A stretch of 64,000 nt of DNA from Aurantiochytrium sp. KH105 (GCA_003116975.1 BGKB01000168.1:111931-175930), one strand, 5' to 3'; shown: positions 35,781-44,092, numbered from the stretch's first letter. Notes: a model not told the origin generated them from the letters alone. Made by a program: numbers and translations.

Positions 35781-36059
35781 GATTCACGTCTATTCCGCAC
35801 CCGGTCGTATCGTATTTCACCGAGAAAGAATATACAGACAACATAATACATCTGAAACATAGTTCATATATATTCTTATTATTTAGTGTAACAGTTAAAG
35901 CCCTCAACACAACTCCAAAAGCAGATTTCTTATCACAAATTAAAATCAATAAACTAATTTAATTGCAAATCAAATCATCGTACTATTTTTTTTGACATAA
36001 AAAGTCTATCGATTGCACTATTACTAACTAACTATCTATACCGTGGATGAGAGAAATAT

Positions 36060-37037
36060 TTACAAGTCATACATGGGAAGGAAGCCTTCACCAGGCGTTT
36101 CAATACTCTCATCGAATGCATCGTCCGTCAAAAGCAAGTGTTCGTCCATGATGCTGAGCATTGAGCACGCATCGTGCAGCTCATTATACAGCTTTGGACT
36201 CGGCTCGTAACTTTCCAAGTCCCGCTGAGCGTCGATGAGGTAAGTTCTGACGCGATTACGAACATAAGACATATCAATTGTCAATTGCTCACCTTCACCC
36301 AAAAGCGGTGAAAAAATGGCATGATATGGTGCTCTGGGATTTTTATCAAAGTCAACCAAGCGTTCTAGAAGAAGTATCACAAAAGCGACGTCAACCGTCT
36401 TCCGAATGACCCTCCCTTGTTTCAATGCAGCGGTAAAATGTATGCACACGGATATTTGAAGAACGAGCTCGAATGCATTCTTTGGCTTGCGTAAGAGCAT
36501 TTCCCGATGAGCATAACGTTGCACTTCGTACAAAATATCGAGGGCTTCATTGAACGTTGGAACAGATTTTTTGTAAATCTCGAAAATACCAGCATACGAA
36601 AATCTTGTACCAAGTGGTTGTGAAGTCCCGACCAATGCAGAGAGTTCATTCCGAATGTCCACAAACATTGTAACATTTGGCATGAAGAGCGCAGTAAGCC
36701 CGGGTTGCTTTTTCAATGCGTTCAGAACAATCCGAAAGACGATGCTTTTATTCCTCACTCCAAATGTCTGAAAGGAGTGTTTTTCAGGTTGAGAAAAGTC
36801 ATAGGAGGTTTTGACGATTTCGTCTTGGATTTTTTCCGGCGTCCATTCATAGACCATGTCAAGTATCTCTGAATCCTTGAGATACATTTCTTTGATACGC
36901 GAGAGTGTATCAATGAACCACTTGTGCGACTCCGATGCATTCGCACAAGGGATGACAAACTTTTTGTTTTCGAGGATATCGTAGCGGTACTTGAGTACAA
37001 GCAGTTGACTGTGCTCGGTCCTCATTGCGACGCCCAT
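36060..37037 (-). CDS. Hypothetical protein (325 aa)
   Basis: Begins at an ATG at 37037. The protein is soluble, mainly helical in appearance, with hydrophobic helices such as VDVAFVILLLERLVDF near residue 215 and an acidic C-terminus. No family is recognised. An early-type motif variant (GCAAAACCCAATC) lies about 105 bp upstream, suggesting it belongs to the early set with replication or host-interaction functions rather than the virion. It stands between the second IS607 copy and the PAN-type glycoprotein. Confidence 0.7.
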   Translation of the reverse strand: MGVAMRTEHSQLLVLKYRYDILENKKFVIPCANASESHKWFIDTLSRIKEMYLKDSEILDMVYEWTPEKIQDEIVKTSYDFSQPEKHSFQTFGVRNKSIVFRIVLNALKKQPGLTALFMPNVTMFVDIRNELSALVGTSQPLGTRFSYAGIFEIYKKSVPTFNEALDILYEVQRYAHREMLLRKPKNAFELVLQISVCIHFTAALKQGRVIRKTVDVAFVILLLERLVDFDKNPRAPYHAIFSPLLGEGEQLTIDMSYVRNRVRTYLIDAQRDLESYEPSPKLYNELHDACSMLSIMDEHLLLTDDAFDESIETPGEGFLPMYDL

Positions 37038-37140
37038 CTTTAATACGTTGTAATGAAACGAAAAGAAAGAGACGATATGACCCGTTCGTTCACAAATTGA
37101 GCTCTTGTCCTAAACCACCAAAGCTCACTCCACCTCACGT

Positions 37141-37153
37141 GATTGGGTTTTGC
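37141..37153 (-). promoter_or_regulatory. Early-type motif variant upstream of 36060-37037
   Basis: GCAAAACCCAATC in gene sense keeps the GCAAAACC core, 104 bp before the ATG. The same CCCAATC ending follows the motif upstream of the RNR large-subunit gene. Confidence 0.35.
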
Positions 37154-37257
37154 AAGTCTGCACCGTTTCTGTTCAAATTATATGTTACTTTCCGTAATCA
37201 GTAACCAGTTGTAAGAATCGATTCAAGTCACTTGAATTTACTGTGTTATAAAATAAA

Positions 37258-38316
37258 ATGCAGTGTCACAAGAAATCAACGACAGCCCAAACAATTATTT
37301 TTATTCTTGGTCTGATTACACATCAAACGATTGCACAAGAAAATATTCCCTCTTCATGCACCTCAATTGGCTATTTCACAATCAACTCCAGGTCGGCACC
37401 GATGATGAGATGTATTTTGGATGACAGTTTGCCGGATTCCTGTGCAGTGATTATGCCCGATTTCGACACTATTGTCGAGACCGAGACAAATGGTTTCCTA
37501 AATGACGTGAACAAAGGAAATTGCAAACAAACGAAGGACGTGACAGCAACTGGATCAGGCTCCACACAATGGGAAAAATGCTTCCAAACGTGTATGGAAA
37601 GCAGTGAGTCATGGGAGTGCCACTCTGTTCTCGTTGGGTACACCAATAAGTTGAGCAATACCTGCCGAATTATGGGTTGCGATGGCCCAACTTCAGACGG
37701 AGACACGACAGCGGACCTCGACATTGCATACGGAAATAGCGTCACAAATCACCGCACGTTTTGGTTTGAGGATTACGATACATGCATTTATGACATGACC
37801 CACACACCAGCACCGACGATGCAACAAACATTACCACCCACATTTGAACCAGGGTCTGAAACAGGAACTCTAGCAGACAATTTTCAGTATGGACTTTCCG
37901 ATCAAACTCTTGGCAGTAGCAACCGAATTAACACCATTTCGGAATTTTCTCTTTCCGAATGCACGAATACTTGTGTTGCGTTGAGTACATGCAAAGCTTT
38001 CACCTTCGCAACGGAAACGAAAAGCTGTTTATTGTACGACACGTTCAACAAGGATTTACTTTCAGAAGAATCAGGAAGTGTAACGTACGAAAGGATCTCC
38101 GACACGACAGATCCAGGCGGAAACGGAGACGGAGACGGAGACGGCACCGGTGGAGGAGACGGAACGTCGTCGGGTTCTGACACAAGTAGCGGTGGTCTTT
38201 CGGGTGGGGCCATCGCAGCTGTCGTTATATTTGTTATTCTTTTTATCGCAGCATCCGCAATCTTTCTTTATGTTTATGTCAGAATGCAATCTGCACCTAT
38301 TGATGTTGAATATTAA
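37258..38316 (+). CDS. Type I membrane glycoprotein with PAN-like module (352 aa)
   Basis: The ATG at 37258 gives a signal peptide (QTIIFILGLITHQTIA). The ectodomain has two Cys-rich parts. The second, about residues 205-275 (SLSECTNTCVALSTCKAF, then SCLLYDTF), has the Cys spacing of PAN/apple modules, which bind sugars or proteins. A short P/T linker and a Gly/Asp/Ser-rich stalk precede the membrane span (AIAAVVIFVILFIAASAIFL) and a 15-residue tail. The layout parallels the larger glycoprotein at 25896-28475. It is probably a virion or infected-cell surface protein. The upstream region is TATA-like (gttataaaataaa), without an early motif. Confidence 0.82.
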   Translation: MQCHKKSTTAQTIIFILGLITHQTIAQENIPSSCTSIGYFTINSRSAPMMRCILDDSLPDSCAVIMPDFDTIVETETNGFLNDVNKGNCKQTKDVTATGSGSTQWEKCFQTCMESSESWECHSVLVGYTNKLSNTCRIMGCDGPTSDGDTTADLDIAYGNSVTNHRTFWFEDYDTCIYDMTHTPAPTMQQTLPPTFEPGSETGTLADNFQYGLSDQTLGSSNRINTISEFSLSECTNTCVALSTCKAFTFATETKSCLLYDTFNKDLLSEESGSVTYERISDTTDPGGNGDGDGDGTGGGDGTSSGSDTSSGGLSGGAIAAVVIFVILFIAASAIFLYVYVRMQSAPIDVEY

Positions 38317-38424
38317 CAAATGCATACAAACTATATGACTACAGCACAAAATACTTTACATAATAAATTAATTAAAAATATCACCTGTCGTGAGACATTC
38401 ACAAACTGAGGGCATAGATATATT

Positions 38425-40236
38425 ATGATGAAACTACCTCGCTTTGTTCAAAAAACAAAATCTTGGCTTTCCGAAAACGTTCATGCGCCTAGTAAAGAAT
38501 TTCTTTTCAGTCTTGTCAACTCAGGAAAGAAAGCGGCTGCATTCATGCTACTAACCACAGTTATCCTCGTCATTATCCTCTTGGCAGCATTGGATGCATC
38601 TGACGCCATTGACATTTTTTCCAGAAATGCCGACATCAACGACCCCACAGATGCACCAACCAAAACGTTTGCACCTACGTCGTCTCCAACGCAAAGACCG
38701 ACCTCCGCTTGCAATGCAGATTACAGAAAACCGAATATCGTCACGGTGTTGACGGACGACCAAGGATACGGCGAGCGAAACAAGTATAATGGACACATTT
38801 TGAGCATGCCAAATTACGAACGCATTGCCGCAAAAGGAATCGACTTTACAAATGGACACTCTCACTCTGGTGTTTGCTCTCCTTCTCGATTTTCGTTGCT
38901 GTCAGGACGATACTTTTTTAGAGACTTCCCGGGCAGGGGCGCGTTCGGAGCAAACAGGGCTGACGCACCTTTCAAGGACCCGAATTTACAATCAATTCCC
39001 AAAGTCCTTGCTACAGTGGGATACAAGTCATACATGTCCGGAAAATGGCACATTGGAATGGATATCCCAGACGGAATTTTGGATGGAGAACTTGACTTGG
39101 AAATTGCCGGAGGCCCCATCGATGCGGGTTTCGACCGCTTCTTCGGTATTCCAGCGTCAATGAACTATGGGTACTTGTCCTATATTGAAGACAAGCGATT
39201 CACAGAGACACCGAACATGTATACGGACAAGGGGAGAGGAGGCTCAAATGGCGTACAAAGTTGTCCGGCCACCAAGAACAATCCTTGCGTCACATATGGT
39301 CTGTCGACTTGCGATAATGAGGGACAATGCGACCCCGTTTCAGGCTATCGATACAAAGATCAGCGGAAAACGTGGGGAATTTCCGTTGCGAACTCATTCG
39401 ACCCACATTATTGCATGTCTAACTTCACAGACAGAGCACTGGGCTTTATCGACACGCACATGGAAGAGTATGGAACAGAAGTACCATTCTACCTTCACGT
39501 AACACTGAACTCACCACATTTACCACACGTACCACATCCTGATTTTACCGGAGAGAATTCACTCGTTGAATACGGCAAGTATGCTGATTTTCTTGAAGAA
39601 ACAGATTACCGTGTTGGACAACTACTTGACAAACTTGTCGAGCATGATATTGAAGACAATACACTTTTCATTTTATCTAGCGATAATGGACCAGAAGGCA
39701 AGGGCAAGTTCGTGGCAAGTGGACTCGATTCAACAAATGGGTTGAATGGACAGAAACGAAACTTATACGAGGGCGCAAACCGTGTTCCATTTATTCTACA
39801 ATGGCCAGAAGTTGCTCCCGCCGGCACGACATTTTCGCACCCAGTAAGCCAGGTCGATTATCTTGCTACTTTTGCAGAAATCACCGGGGCCGTCGTTCCA
39901 GAAAATCAAGCCACGGATAGTTTCTCATTTTGGAAGGCCATTTGCGACCCGATTAATACGGACCTACCAGACATTCGAGATTATCAACCCATGATGAACG
40001 AATCACCGGGACAAAATGACGGCCTCGGCATTCGGTGCGGAGACTACAAGCTCATGAATGGAAGAAATACTCTCGAACTATACAATCTCAAAGAAGACTT
40101 GAACGAGAAAAACAACATTAAAAACTCCCAGAGCAAGCTATTTGACAAGTTGAAGAATCTAATGAACATTGTTAGCAATAATGGTTTCAGCAACGAAACG
40201 AAATGCAATGTGTATCTTGATGAGTATTTCAATTGA
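38425..40236 (+). CDS. Membrane-anchored sulfatase (603 aa)
   Basis: The ATG at 38425 leads to one N-terminal span (residues 37-58, AFMLLTTVILVIILLAALDA), predicting a type II protein with the enzyme outside or in the lumen. A P/T-rich stalk (TDAPTKTFAPTSSPTQ) follows. The sulfatase domain shows metal-binding DDQGYG (Asp111-Asp112), the formylglycine motif CSPSR (Cys151) with SLLSGRY, KWHIGMD and SSDNGPEGKG. The Cys must be converted to formylglycine by a host enzyme. It would remove sulfate esters, plausibly from sulfated cell-surface polysaccharides of the host during entry or release. All key residues are present. The stalk is like those on the glycoproteins. Confidence 0.93.
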   Translation: MMKLPRFVQKTKSWLSENVHAPSKEFLFSLVNSGKKAAAFMLLTTVILVIILLAALDASDAIDIFSRNADINDPTDAPTKTFAPTSSPTQRPTSACNADYRKPNIVTVLTDDQGYGERNKYNGHILSMPNYERIAAKGIDFTNGHSHSGVCSPSRFSLLSGRYFFRDFPGRGAFGANRADAPFKDPNLQSIPKVLATVGYKSYMSGKWHIGMDIPDGILDGELDLEIAGGPIDAGFDRFFGIPASMNYGYLSYIEDKRFTETPNMYTDKGRGGSNGVQSCPATKNNPCVTYGLSTCDNEGQCDPVSGYRYKDQRKTWGISVANSFDPHYCMSNFTDRALGFIDTHMEEYGTEVPFYLHVTLNSPHLPHVPHPDFTGENSLVEYGKYADFLEETDYRVGQLLDKLVEHDIEDNTLFILSSDNGPEGKGKFVASGLDSTNGLNGQKRNLYEGANRVPFILQWPEVAPAGTTFSHPVSQVDYLATFAEITGAVVPENQATDSFSFWKAICDPINTDLPDIRDYQPMMNESPGQNDGLGIRCGDYKLMNGRNTLELYNLKEDLNEKNNIKNSQSKLFDKLKNLMNIVSNNGFSNETKCNVYLDEYFN

Positions 40237-40264
40237 GTGAGTTGCAATTAAAAAATATAAAATA

Positions 40265-40924
40265 TTACTCCTTTTCGACTTCTTCTCTTTTTACCAGTTT
40301 CTTTGATGGAAAAAATCCAGAACACACATTCGAACGCGTTGATTTATTGCTATCATCAATCTTGAACGCTTCTCGCAACGTCAATAAATCCATGGTGAGC
40401 GGCTTCTCGTCATCTACCTTCTGAACACGCTTTCCCCTAGAGCACTTTCGTCGAACACTTCCCATCTTCCTTCGCGCACCTCGACGCCCTTTGCGCAAGT
40501 ATCGCCTTGTCGCCCTCGAAATACCGTGCTGCGTTCGTTCACCATCTGCGTAAATATCACTGTAGTCGTACAAACTGAATTCATTCGTAGAAATCATACT
40601 TCGCACGATTCGACGGTAATCATCCACGCTCCGTAAATCAGCATCGAGCTCACCGGTTGAGATTTGCAACATCATCGAATAATGCAGTCGTCGCCAAATT
40701 TCGGGCGAGTTTTCATAGCGAAGATACACGGCCCAAATCGCATCGAGTTCTTGCACAGAGTCAGAAGGTTCATACCCACCAATCCATTTAAGAGCATTGT
40801 CCTGTGGTGCACCTACCTGACAAGAATCGCTTGACATCGTTGAAACACGAGACGATTCTAGTGCTTTAGTTGAAATTGGAAAATGAATCGCACGTTTGGA
40901 GACTCGTCTTGGCCAATAAAACAT
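40265..40924 (-). CDS. Hypothetical basic protein (219 aa)
   Basis: Starts at an ATG at 40924. A basic leader is followed by a helical domain (about 50-125, with WRRLHYSMMLQIS) and a very basic segment (YLRKGRRGARRKMGSVRRKC) around residues 150-175 that could bind nucleic acid or act as a nuclear signal. No family is recognised. It is tail-to-tail with the sulfatase gene, 28 bp apart. No early motif is seen upstream. Confidence 0.65.
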   Translation of the reverse strand: MFYWPRRVSKRAIHFPISTKALESSRVSTMSSDSCQVGAPQDNALKWIGGYEPSDSVQELDAIWAVYLRYENSPEIWRRLHYSMMLQISTGELDADLRSVDDYRRIVRSMISTNEFSLYDYSDIYADGERTQHGISRATRRYLRKGRRGARRKMGSVRRKCSRGKRVQKVDDEKPLTMDLLTLREAFKIDDSNKSTRSNVCSGFFPSKKLVKREEVEKE

Positions 40925-41013
40925 TCAACTATTTTTTTTTGTTTTTTCTCCAATCGATAATTTTTTTTCAATTTCATCAACTACAAATAATAGATTTACA
41001 AATGCATTATATA

Positions 41014-42126
41014 TTACTTTGTATCCAACAAAGACCACAACAGGGAGCTCGCTAAATTAAAAGGCACGCGCTTTCGATTTCGATCACGATAATTGGTCAA
41101 AAACATGGAGTTTGTTCGTTCACGCTCTTCATTTAATATCGAATTAAATCTTGCTTCAATTTCACTTGCCTTCTCTTCTCCCACATTCAATGCATTATCC
41201 TGACAATACCACGAGCATCTTGTTCGATCACTTATCTTACCAATGTAAGGATCATGCGACACAGTCAAATGAGCTCTTCTCTTGCTTGTATCCAGTGCAA
41301 TGAAATTGAAAAACGGCCCACGCATCTTCTCGCTATCATAATTCTCTTGCGTGACACGAATGAGCTTATTCGAAGAAGATGGAAGTCTCAAGAGAGATGA
41401 CGCAACTGACCAATCCGATCGAGGACCAATCTCAATTACACTCTCGACACCAGTGTCATACCAAACAGGAAATTCGTACGTTTCAACACCTGCAGGTCGG
41501 CGATGAAACTTGAGCGCAATCACATTCACATTAGTATCGTCAAACATATCACGCGTGAAGATGTTCATCCGATCAACCATGAAATCGCTGAAAAACACTT
41601 TTCGAAGCATCACATCAGATTTCCTACACGATGATATAAAGTTGACGGGCAAAATCAAAATCCCACCCCGTGGTTGATTCCCGGGAACAACAGAGAGAGA
41701 TTTAACAAAGGCTTTGAACTTATCATCCACACCATATTTTTCAAGCAACTTTTTGTCTTCTACATCACTGATCTTATTCTTCGCAAGGTATGGCGGGTTC
41801 GACACGACCCACGCGTTCCTCCAGTCAGGAATATCATGCAATGTGTCTTGATAATGGTCAACACCTTCTAAGCTCTTATCGATATCAAACGATTTCACAT
41901 GCAGACAATTGGGAATTTGCGATTCACAATACCGAAGAAGATCCATTCTACCACATGATGGATCAATAAGTAAATCCACTGATTCTGGAAATGAAAACCC
42001 TTGCAATATGTCTTCTACGCGTGTTGTATTAAACTGACCAAGTTTTAGCTTCTTCCTCATTCTCGCAATAAACATCAACATCGAAAGCTTACCAATTTCA
42101 ACAGAATCATATATATCCATTGACAT
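41014..42126 (-). CDS. DNA adenine (N6) methyltransferase (370 aa)
   Basis: The first ATG is at 42126 (MSMDIYDS); the frame is open through a TTG further up. The SAM-binding motif I reads LLIDPSCGRMDLL (about 52-64) and the catalytic motif IV reads SNPPYLAKNK (NPPY at 110-113), which defines an N6-adenine methyltransferase. The C-terminal half should hold the target-recognition part. No restriction endonuclease is evident next to it, so it may be a solitary enzyme that protects viral DNA or marks it. The 44-bp gap to the divergent small secreted protein must contain both promoters. Confidence 0.85.
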   Translation of the reverse strand: MSMDIYDSVEIGKLSMLMFIARMRKKLKLGQFNTTRVEDILQGFSFPESVDLLIDPSCGRMDLLRYCESQIPNCLHVKSFDIDKSLEGVDHYQDTLHDIPDWRNAWVVSNPPYLAKNKISDVEDKKLLEKYGVDDKFKAFVKSLSVVPGNQPRGGILILPVNFISSCRKSDVMLRKVFFSDFMVDRMNIFTRDMFDDTNVNVIALKFHRRPAGVETYEFPVWYDTGVESVIEIGPRSDWSVASSLLRLPSSSNKLIRVTQENYDSEKMRGPFFNFIALDTSKRRAHLTVSHDPYIGKISDRTRCSWYCQDNALNVGEEKASEIEARFNSILNEERERTNSMFLTNYRDRNRKRVPFNLASSLLWSLLDTK

Positions 42127-42170
42127 CCAAGAGTTGAGCGAACAGAAAACACTTTCTATCAAATACTATT

Positions 42171-42356
42171 ATGAATCTCAAGACAACACTACTTTTCCTC
42201 TGTTCGCTTTCCGTCGCCATGCAATCCGCATTGGCTTCGGACGACGACAACCGCATTATCCGCAAATTTCAGGGCGATATTATCATACGCAAGACAAAAC
42301 TTCGATCAGTTTTCGGAGACAAAGTCGCAGACTCGAGCGATGATGGAAACGAATGA
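42171..42356 (+). CDS. Small secreted peptide (61 aa)
   Basis: The ATG at 42171 gives a textbook signal peptide (LKTTLLFLCSLSVAMQSALA) with a likely cleavage site before SDDDN. The mature part would be about 40 residues, charged, without Cys. No family is recognised. It is divergent from the methyltransferase gene and convergent with 42405-42821, with a palindrome in the 3' gap. The signal peptide and compact fit between neighbours support it being real. Confidence 0.65.
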   Translation: MNLKTTLLFLCSLSVAMQSALASDDDNRIIRKFQGDIIIRKTKLRSVFGDKVADSSDDGNE

Positions 42357-42390
42357 TTACACTTTCAAAACACAATACAATGTAAAAAGA

Positions 42391-42408
42391 ATAAAATTGT
42401 AATTTTAT
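42391..42408. terminator. 8-bp inverted repeat at a convergent 3' end
   Basis: ATAAAATT and AATTTTAT are separated by GT and overlap the stop codon of the minus-strand gene ending at 42405. It could form a 3'-end hairpin for both convergent transcripts. Confidence 0.4.
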
Positions 42409-42821
42409 GTCATGTTAACCTGTTTATTATAACACGAACCATCAGGTTTCAAGACGAGCTTGTAAGCTTTACTAAATTTATAAATGCGATATGTAAACTG
42501 TCCTTTCTCATCTTTCTCTGAAATTTCGATTGCTCTCCTTTGCAGCTTGGCCGATTCACATTTGAAACAAGTGGATTTCCTCAAATTCATTTTCTTTGTG
42601 ATCATGTTCGGATGCTCCTTGCAAGCGTTACAGATTGGGCATTTGCGTGGGAGTTGCCAATGGTCACAATATAAAACCTCCCGACCACTTGGATAACGAC
42701 GGTATCTCTTCTTCTGACCAGTTTTCTTGTTCACTCGCGAAATTACCATTTGACCACGCTTTGGCATTTTCAAACGATGATCCAACATCTCCCTAATTAT
42801 AGTATCCATTGAACGTGACAT
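42405..42821 (-). CDS. Cys-cluster family protein, short form (138 aa)
   Basis: Begins at an ATG at 42821. The core has a zinc-binding type Cys/His cluster: CDHWQLPRKCPICNACKEH, a conserved N after the His, then CFKC about 17 residues later. The same spacing occurs in the products of 44093-45274 and 45854-47338, so these are paralogues. A basic region (KKTGQKKRYRRY) precedes it and a basic, Tyr-rich tail follows. Function is unknown; DNA or RNA binding is plausible. Two early-type motifs lie 46-103 bp upstream. Confidence 0.75.
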   Translation of the reverse strand: MSRSMDTIIREMLDHRLKMPKRGQMVISRVNKKTGQKKRYRRYPSGREVLYCDHWQLPRKCPICNACKEHPNMITKKMNLRKSTCFKCESAKLQRRAIEISEKDEKGQFTYRIYKFSKAYKLVLKPDGSCYNKQVNMT

Positions 42822-42866
42822 AACAGTTTCTTTTTGCTACTGCTCGTGGATCAACTTCAGCTTGAC

Positions 42867-42924
42867 AGTTTCTGGTTTGCTGCTGCTCATAAATGGTTTT
42901 CAACTCGACAGTTTCTGGTTTGCT
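42867..42924 (-). promoter_or_regulatory. Two tandem early-type motifs upstream of 42405-42821
   Basis: AGCAAACCAGAAACT occurs twice in gene sense, at 42867-42881 and 42910-42924, a 43-bp spacing that duplicates surrounding bases too. This is a small-scale version of the larger array at 47396-48235. Confidence 0.5.
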
Positions 42925-43107
42925 GCGGTTCATGATCAATCGATTCTTTCGTGTCGTTCGCTTATTTTTGCTCATTTTGTGACTCTTTCGTGTCTTTCGC
43001 CCAGTTTCACACGATATTGTGACAATTTCATAAATCAAGAAACAATTAACACTTCCGTCTTAAAACATCATTTGAAAATAGATTTTAAAAATTAGGTGTA
43101 GTGTAAT

Positions 43108-43263
43108 CTAATTCGGAACTTTAAAAAGACCATAACTGCCACCACCATTTTTACATCGATCCATAATTGTTTTTCTATACACAACAAGACCTATCATAGT
43201 AACAAATACACCCACACCAATAAGTATTGCAAATGAATAATCACCCACATTGTCAAAATCCAT
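43108..43263 (-). CDS. Small single-span membrane protein (51 aa)
   Basis: An ATG at 43263 opens a 51-codon frame, MDFDNVGDYSFAILIGVGVF and onward, with one strong membrane span of about 20 residues followed by a basic Cys/Gly tail ending at a TAG at 43108. The N-terminus is acidic, so the tail should be cytoplasmic. Its natural composition, ATG start and place in an otherwise empty gap support a real micro-protein. No family is recognised. It lies inside the Cys-cluster paralogue region. Confidence 0.6.
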   Translation of the reverse strand: MDFDNVGDYSFAILIGVGVFVTMIGLVVYRKTIMDRCKNGGGSYGLFKVPN

Positions 43264-43389
43264 TCTTTCACACGTATGATTTGTTCTTGTAGACTATTCT
43301 TTATTATTTAGTTATCCGAGAAATACAAAGCATATTTTTACGTATAATGTATTGATTATCTCTTTATGTTATGTTATTCCGCACAATCT

Positions 43390-43581
43390 TCAGCTTTCCG
43401 ATCCATCGTCATCCGTATCATCGGTATCAATGTTAGATGGAACAGCTTTAGTCTTCTCGTCAACGCACTTGGTAGTCGGAAAGCGATAACGAAGCGTTAG
43501 GACCAGCTTCACAACTCCTGGCGTGTCAGACTCCACTTTGATATCTTGGTCATAAACATCAATCACTTGAGAAGAGCTCAT
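43390..43581 (-). CDS. Small protein related to the N-terminus of the 44093-45274 product (63 aa)
   Basis: From an ATG at 43581. The first 50 residues align with the start of the 44093-45274 protein: MSSSQ, then a Y-x-Q-D motif, SDTPGV, LxYRF and CVDEKTKAV are shared. It then ends in an acidic tail with a stop, so it lacks the Cys cluster. It is either a stand-alone N-terminal module or a remnant of a duplicated gene. The DNA upstream is duplicated as well. An exact early-type motif is 62 bp before the start. Confidence 0.65.
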   Translation of the reverse strand: MSSSQVIDVYDQDIKVESDTPGVVKLVLTLRYRFPTTKCVDEKTKAVPSNIDTDDTDDDGSES

Positions 43582-43642
43582 CGTACTTGTATCTAAATGC
43601 GTAGCCGGTGCTTGTCTTTTTTGTCAAAGTCAATGGTCGGTC

Positions 43643-43660
43643 GAGTTCTGGTTTTGCTTT
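43643..43660 (-). promoter_or_regulatory. Early-type motif upstream of 43390-43581
   Basis: AAAGCAAAACCAGAACTC in gene sense, an exact match to the consensus, 62 bp before the ATG. It is followed by GACCGACC, which resembles the CGGTCGAAC part of the 35-bp array unit. Confidence 0.5.
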
Positions 43661-44092
43661 TGCAATCATCACCGACCGAGCTTGACGACGCAAAAAATTG
43701 ATTGATTAAGTCACATTAAACAATAATAAGCCATGCACAAGTCACAAAAATAGTTTTGCAAAAATTGAAAAAGACACCATTTTTCAAACAGTTTATTCAA
43801 TTCAAAAACATGTCACAATTAGCAAGCATTTATGAAAGTCGGTCGAGATCTTTTGCAGTATGAAAGTAAAACACTTCACTACGCGTTGTACGTGCTTTGT
43901 TTACAAACAATTAATTGAAGAATACTTGCATAATTACAACTATGAATCAACAAATTAGGAAATTTTATTTACATAGCGTATAAGTATTATTACACCCACT
44001 ATGTTTGTAATTAACGAATAATAAATGTCTCATCGTAAGAACACAAAATAATAATTGTAAAACTACTTTTCTTGTTAAGATGATTATCGAAT
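43661..44092. other. AT-rich intergenic region without a supported gene
   Basis: About 430 bp, of which the first 200 are the upstream part of the segmental duplication. TGTCACA/GTCACA strings recur (for example acatgtcacaatt near 43810). The rest is AT-rich and probably contains the 3' end of the 44093-45274 transcript. Only very short frames are present. Confidence 0.5.

Larger units (their letters stand above)
34347..35902 (-). mobile_element. IS607-family element, copy 2, internally rearranged
   Basis: From 34347 to about 35729 this copy follows copy 1 almost without difference (one silent change seen near the Fanzor stop). It then has an ambiguous base at 35730 and continues with the far end of the element, which differs from copy 1 at about a dozen positions in 170 bp. 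About 560 bp covering most of tnpA is missing. Each end again abuts GG on the minus strand with no target duplication, and excision restores the astacin frame. Either this is a tnpA-less copy, mobilisable by copy 1, or the middle was lost in assembly. Confidence 0.85.
33162..35943 (+). pseudogene. Astacin-like (M12A) metalloprotease, frameshifted and interrupted by IS607 copy 2
   Basis: The ATG at 33162 gives a signal peptide (MVFNFFLTISCFVFTAKS). The catalytic zinc motif HEFLHALGIGHE (residues 143-154), followed by NNRADRDDF, is the astacin signature. The matching Met-turn, TPYDYNSLMHSHSASY, is in the next frame: one extra T in the T7 run at 33714-33720 shifts the frame. Downstream, the frame enters the IS607 element at 34347 and stops at 34377 after about ten element-encoded residues. 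Skipping the element (to 35903) restores a short native end with a stop at 35943. With both lesions repaired the product would be 408 residues. The T-run could be a sequencing error; the insertion truncates the C-terminus by about 13 residues only. Confidence 0.85.
43390..43860. repeat. Segmental duplication, copy A (copy B about 45140-45550)
   Basis: The 5' coding part, leader, early motif and about 200 bp of upstream AT-rich DNA match the corresponding part of the 44093-45274 gene, with strings such as gacgcaaaaaattgattgatt and cacaaaaatagttttgcaaa in both. The copies are about 1.7 kb apart in the same orientation. Divergence is moderate, so the duplication is not recent. Confidence 0.7.

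Noticed and set aside
34417-35949. Extended Fanzor copy 2 protein reading through the ambiguous base to 35949
   Set aside because: The frame crosses the probable join at 35730 and leaves the element; only the core from ATG 35676 is reliable.
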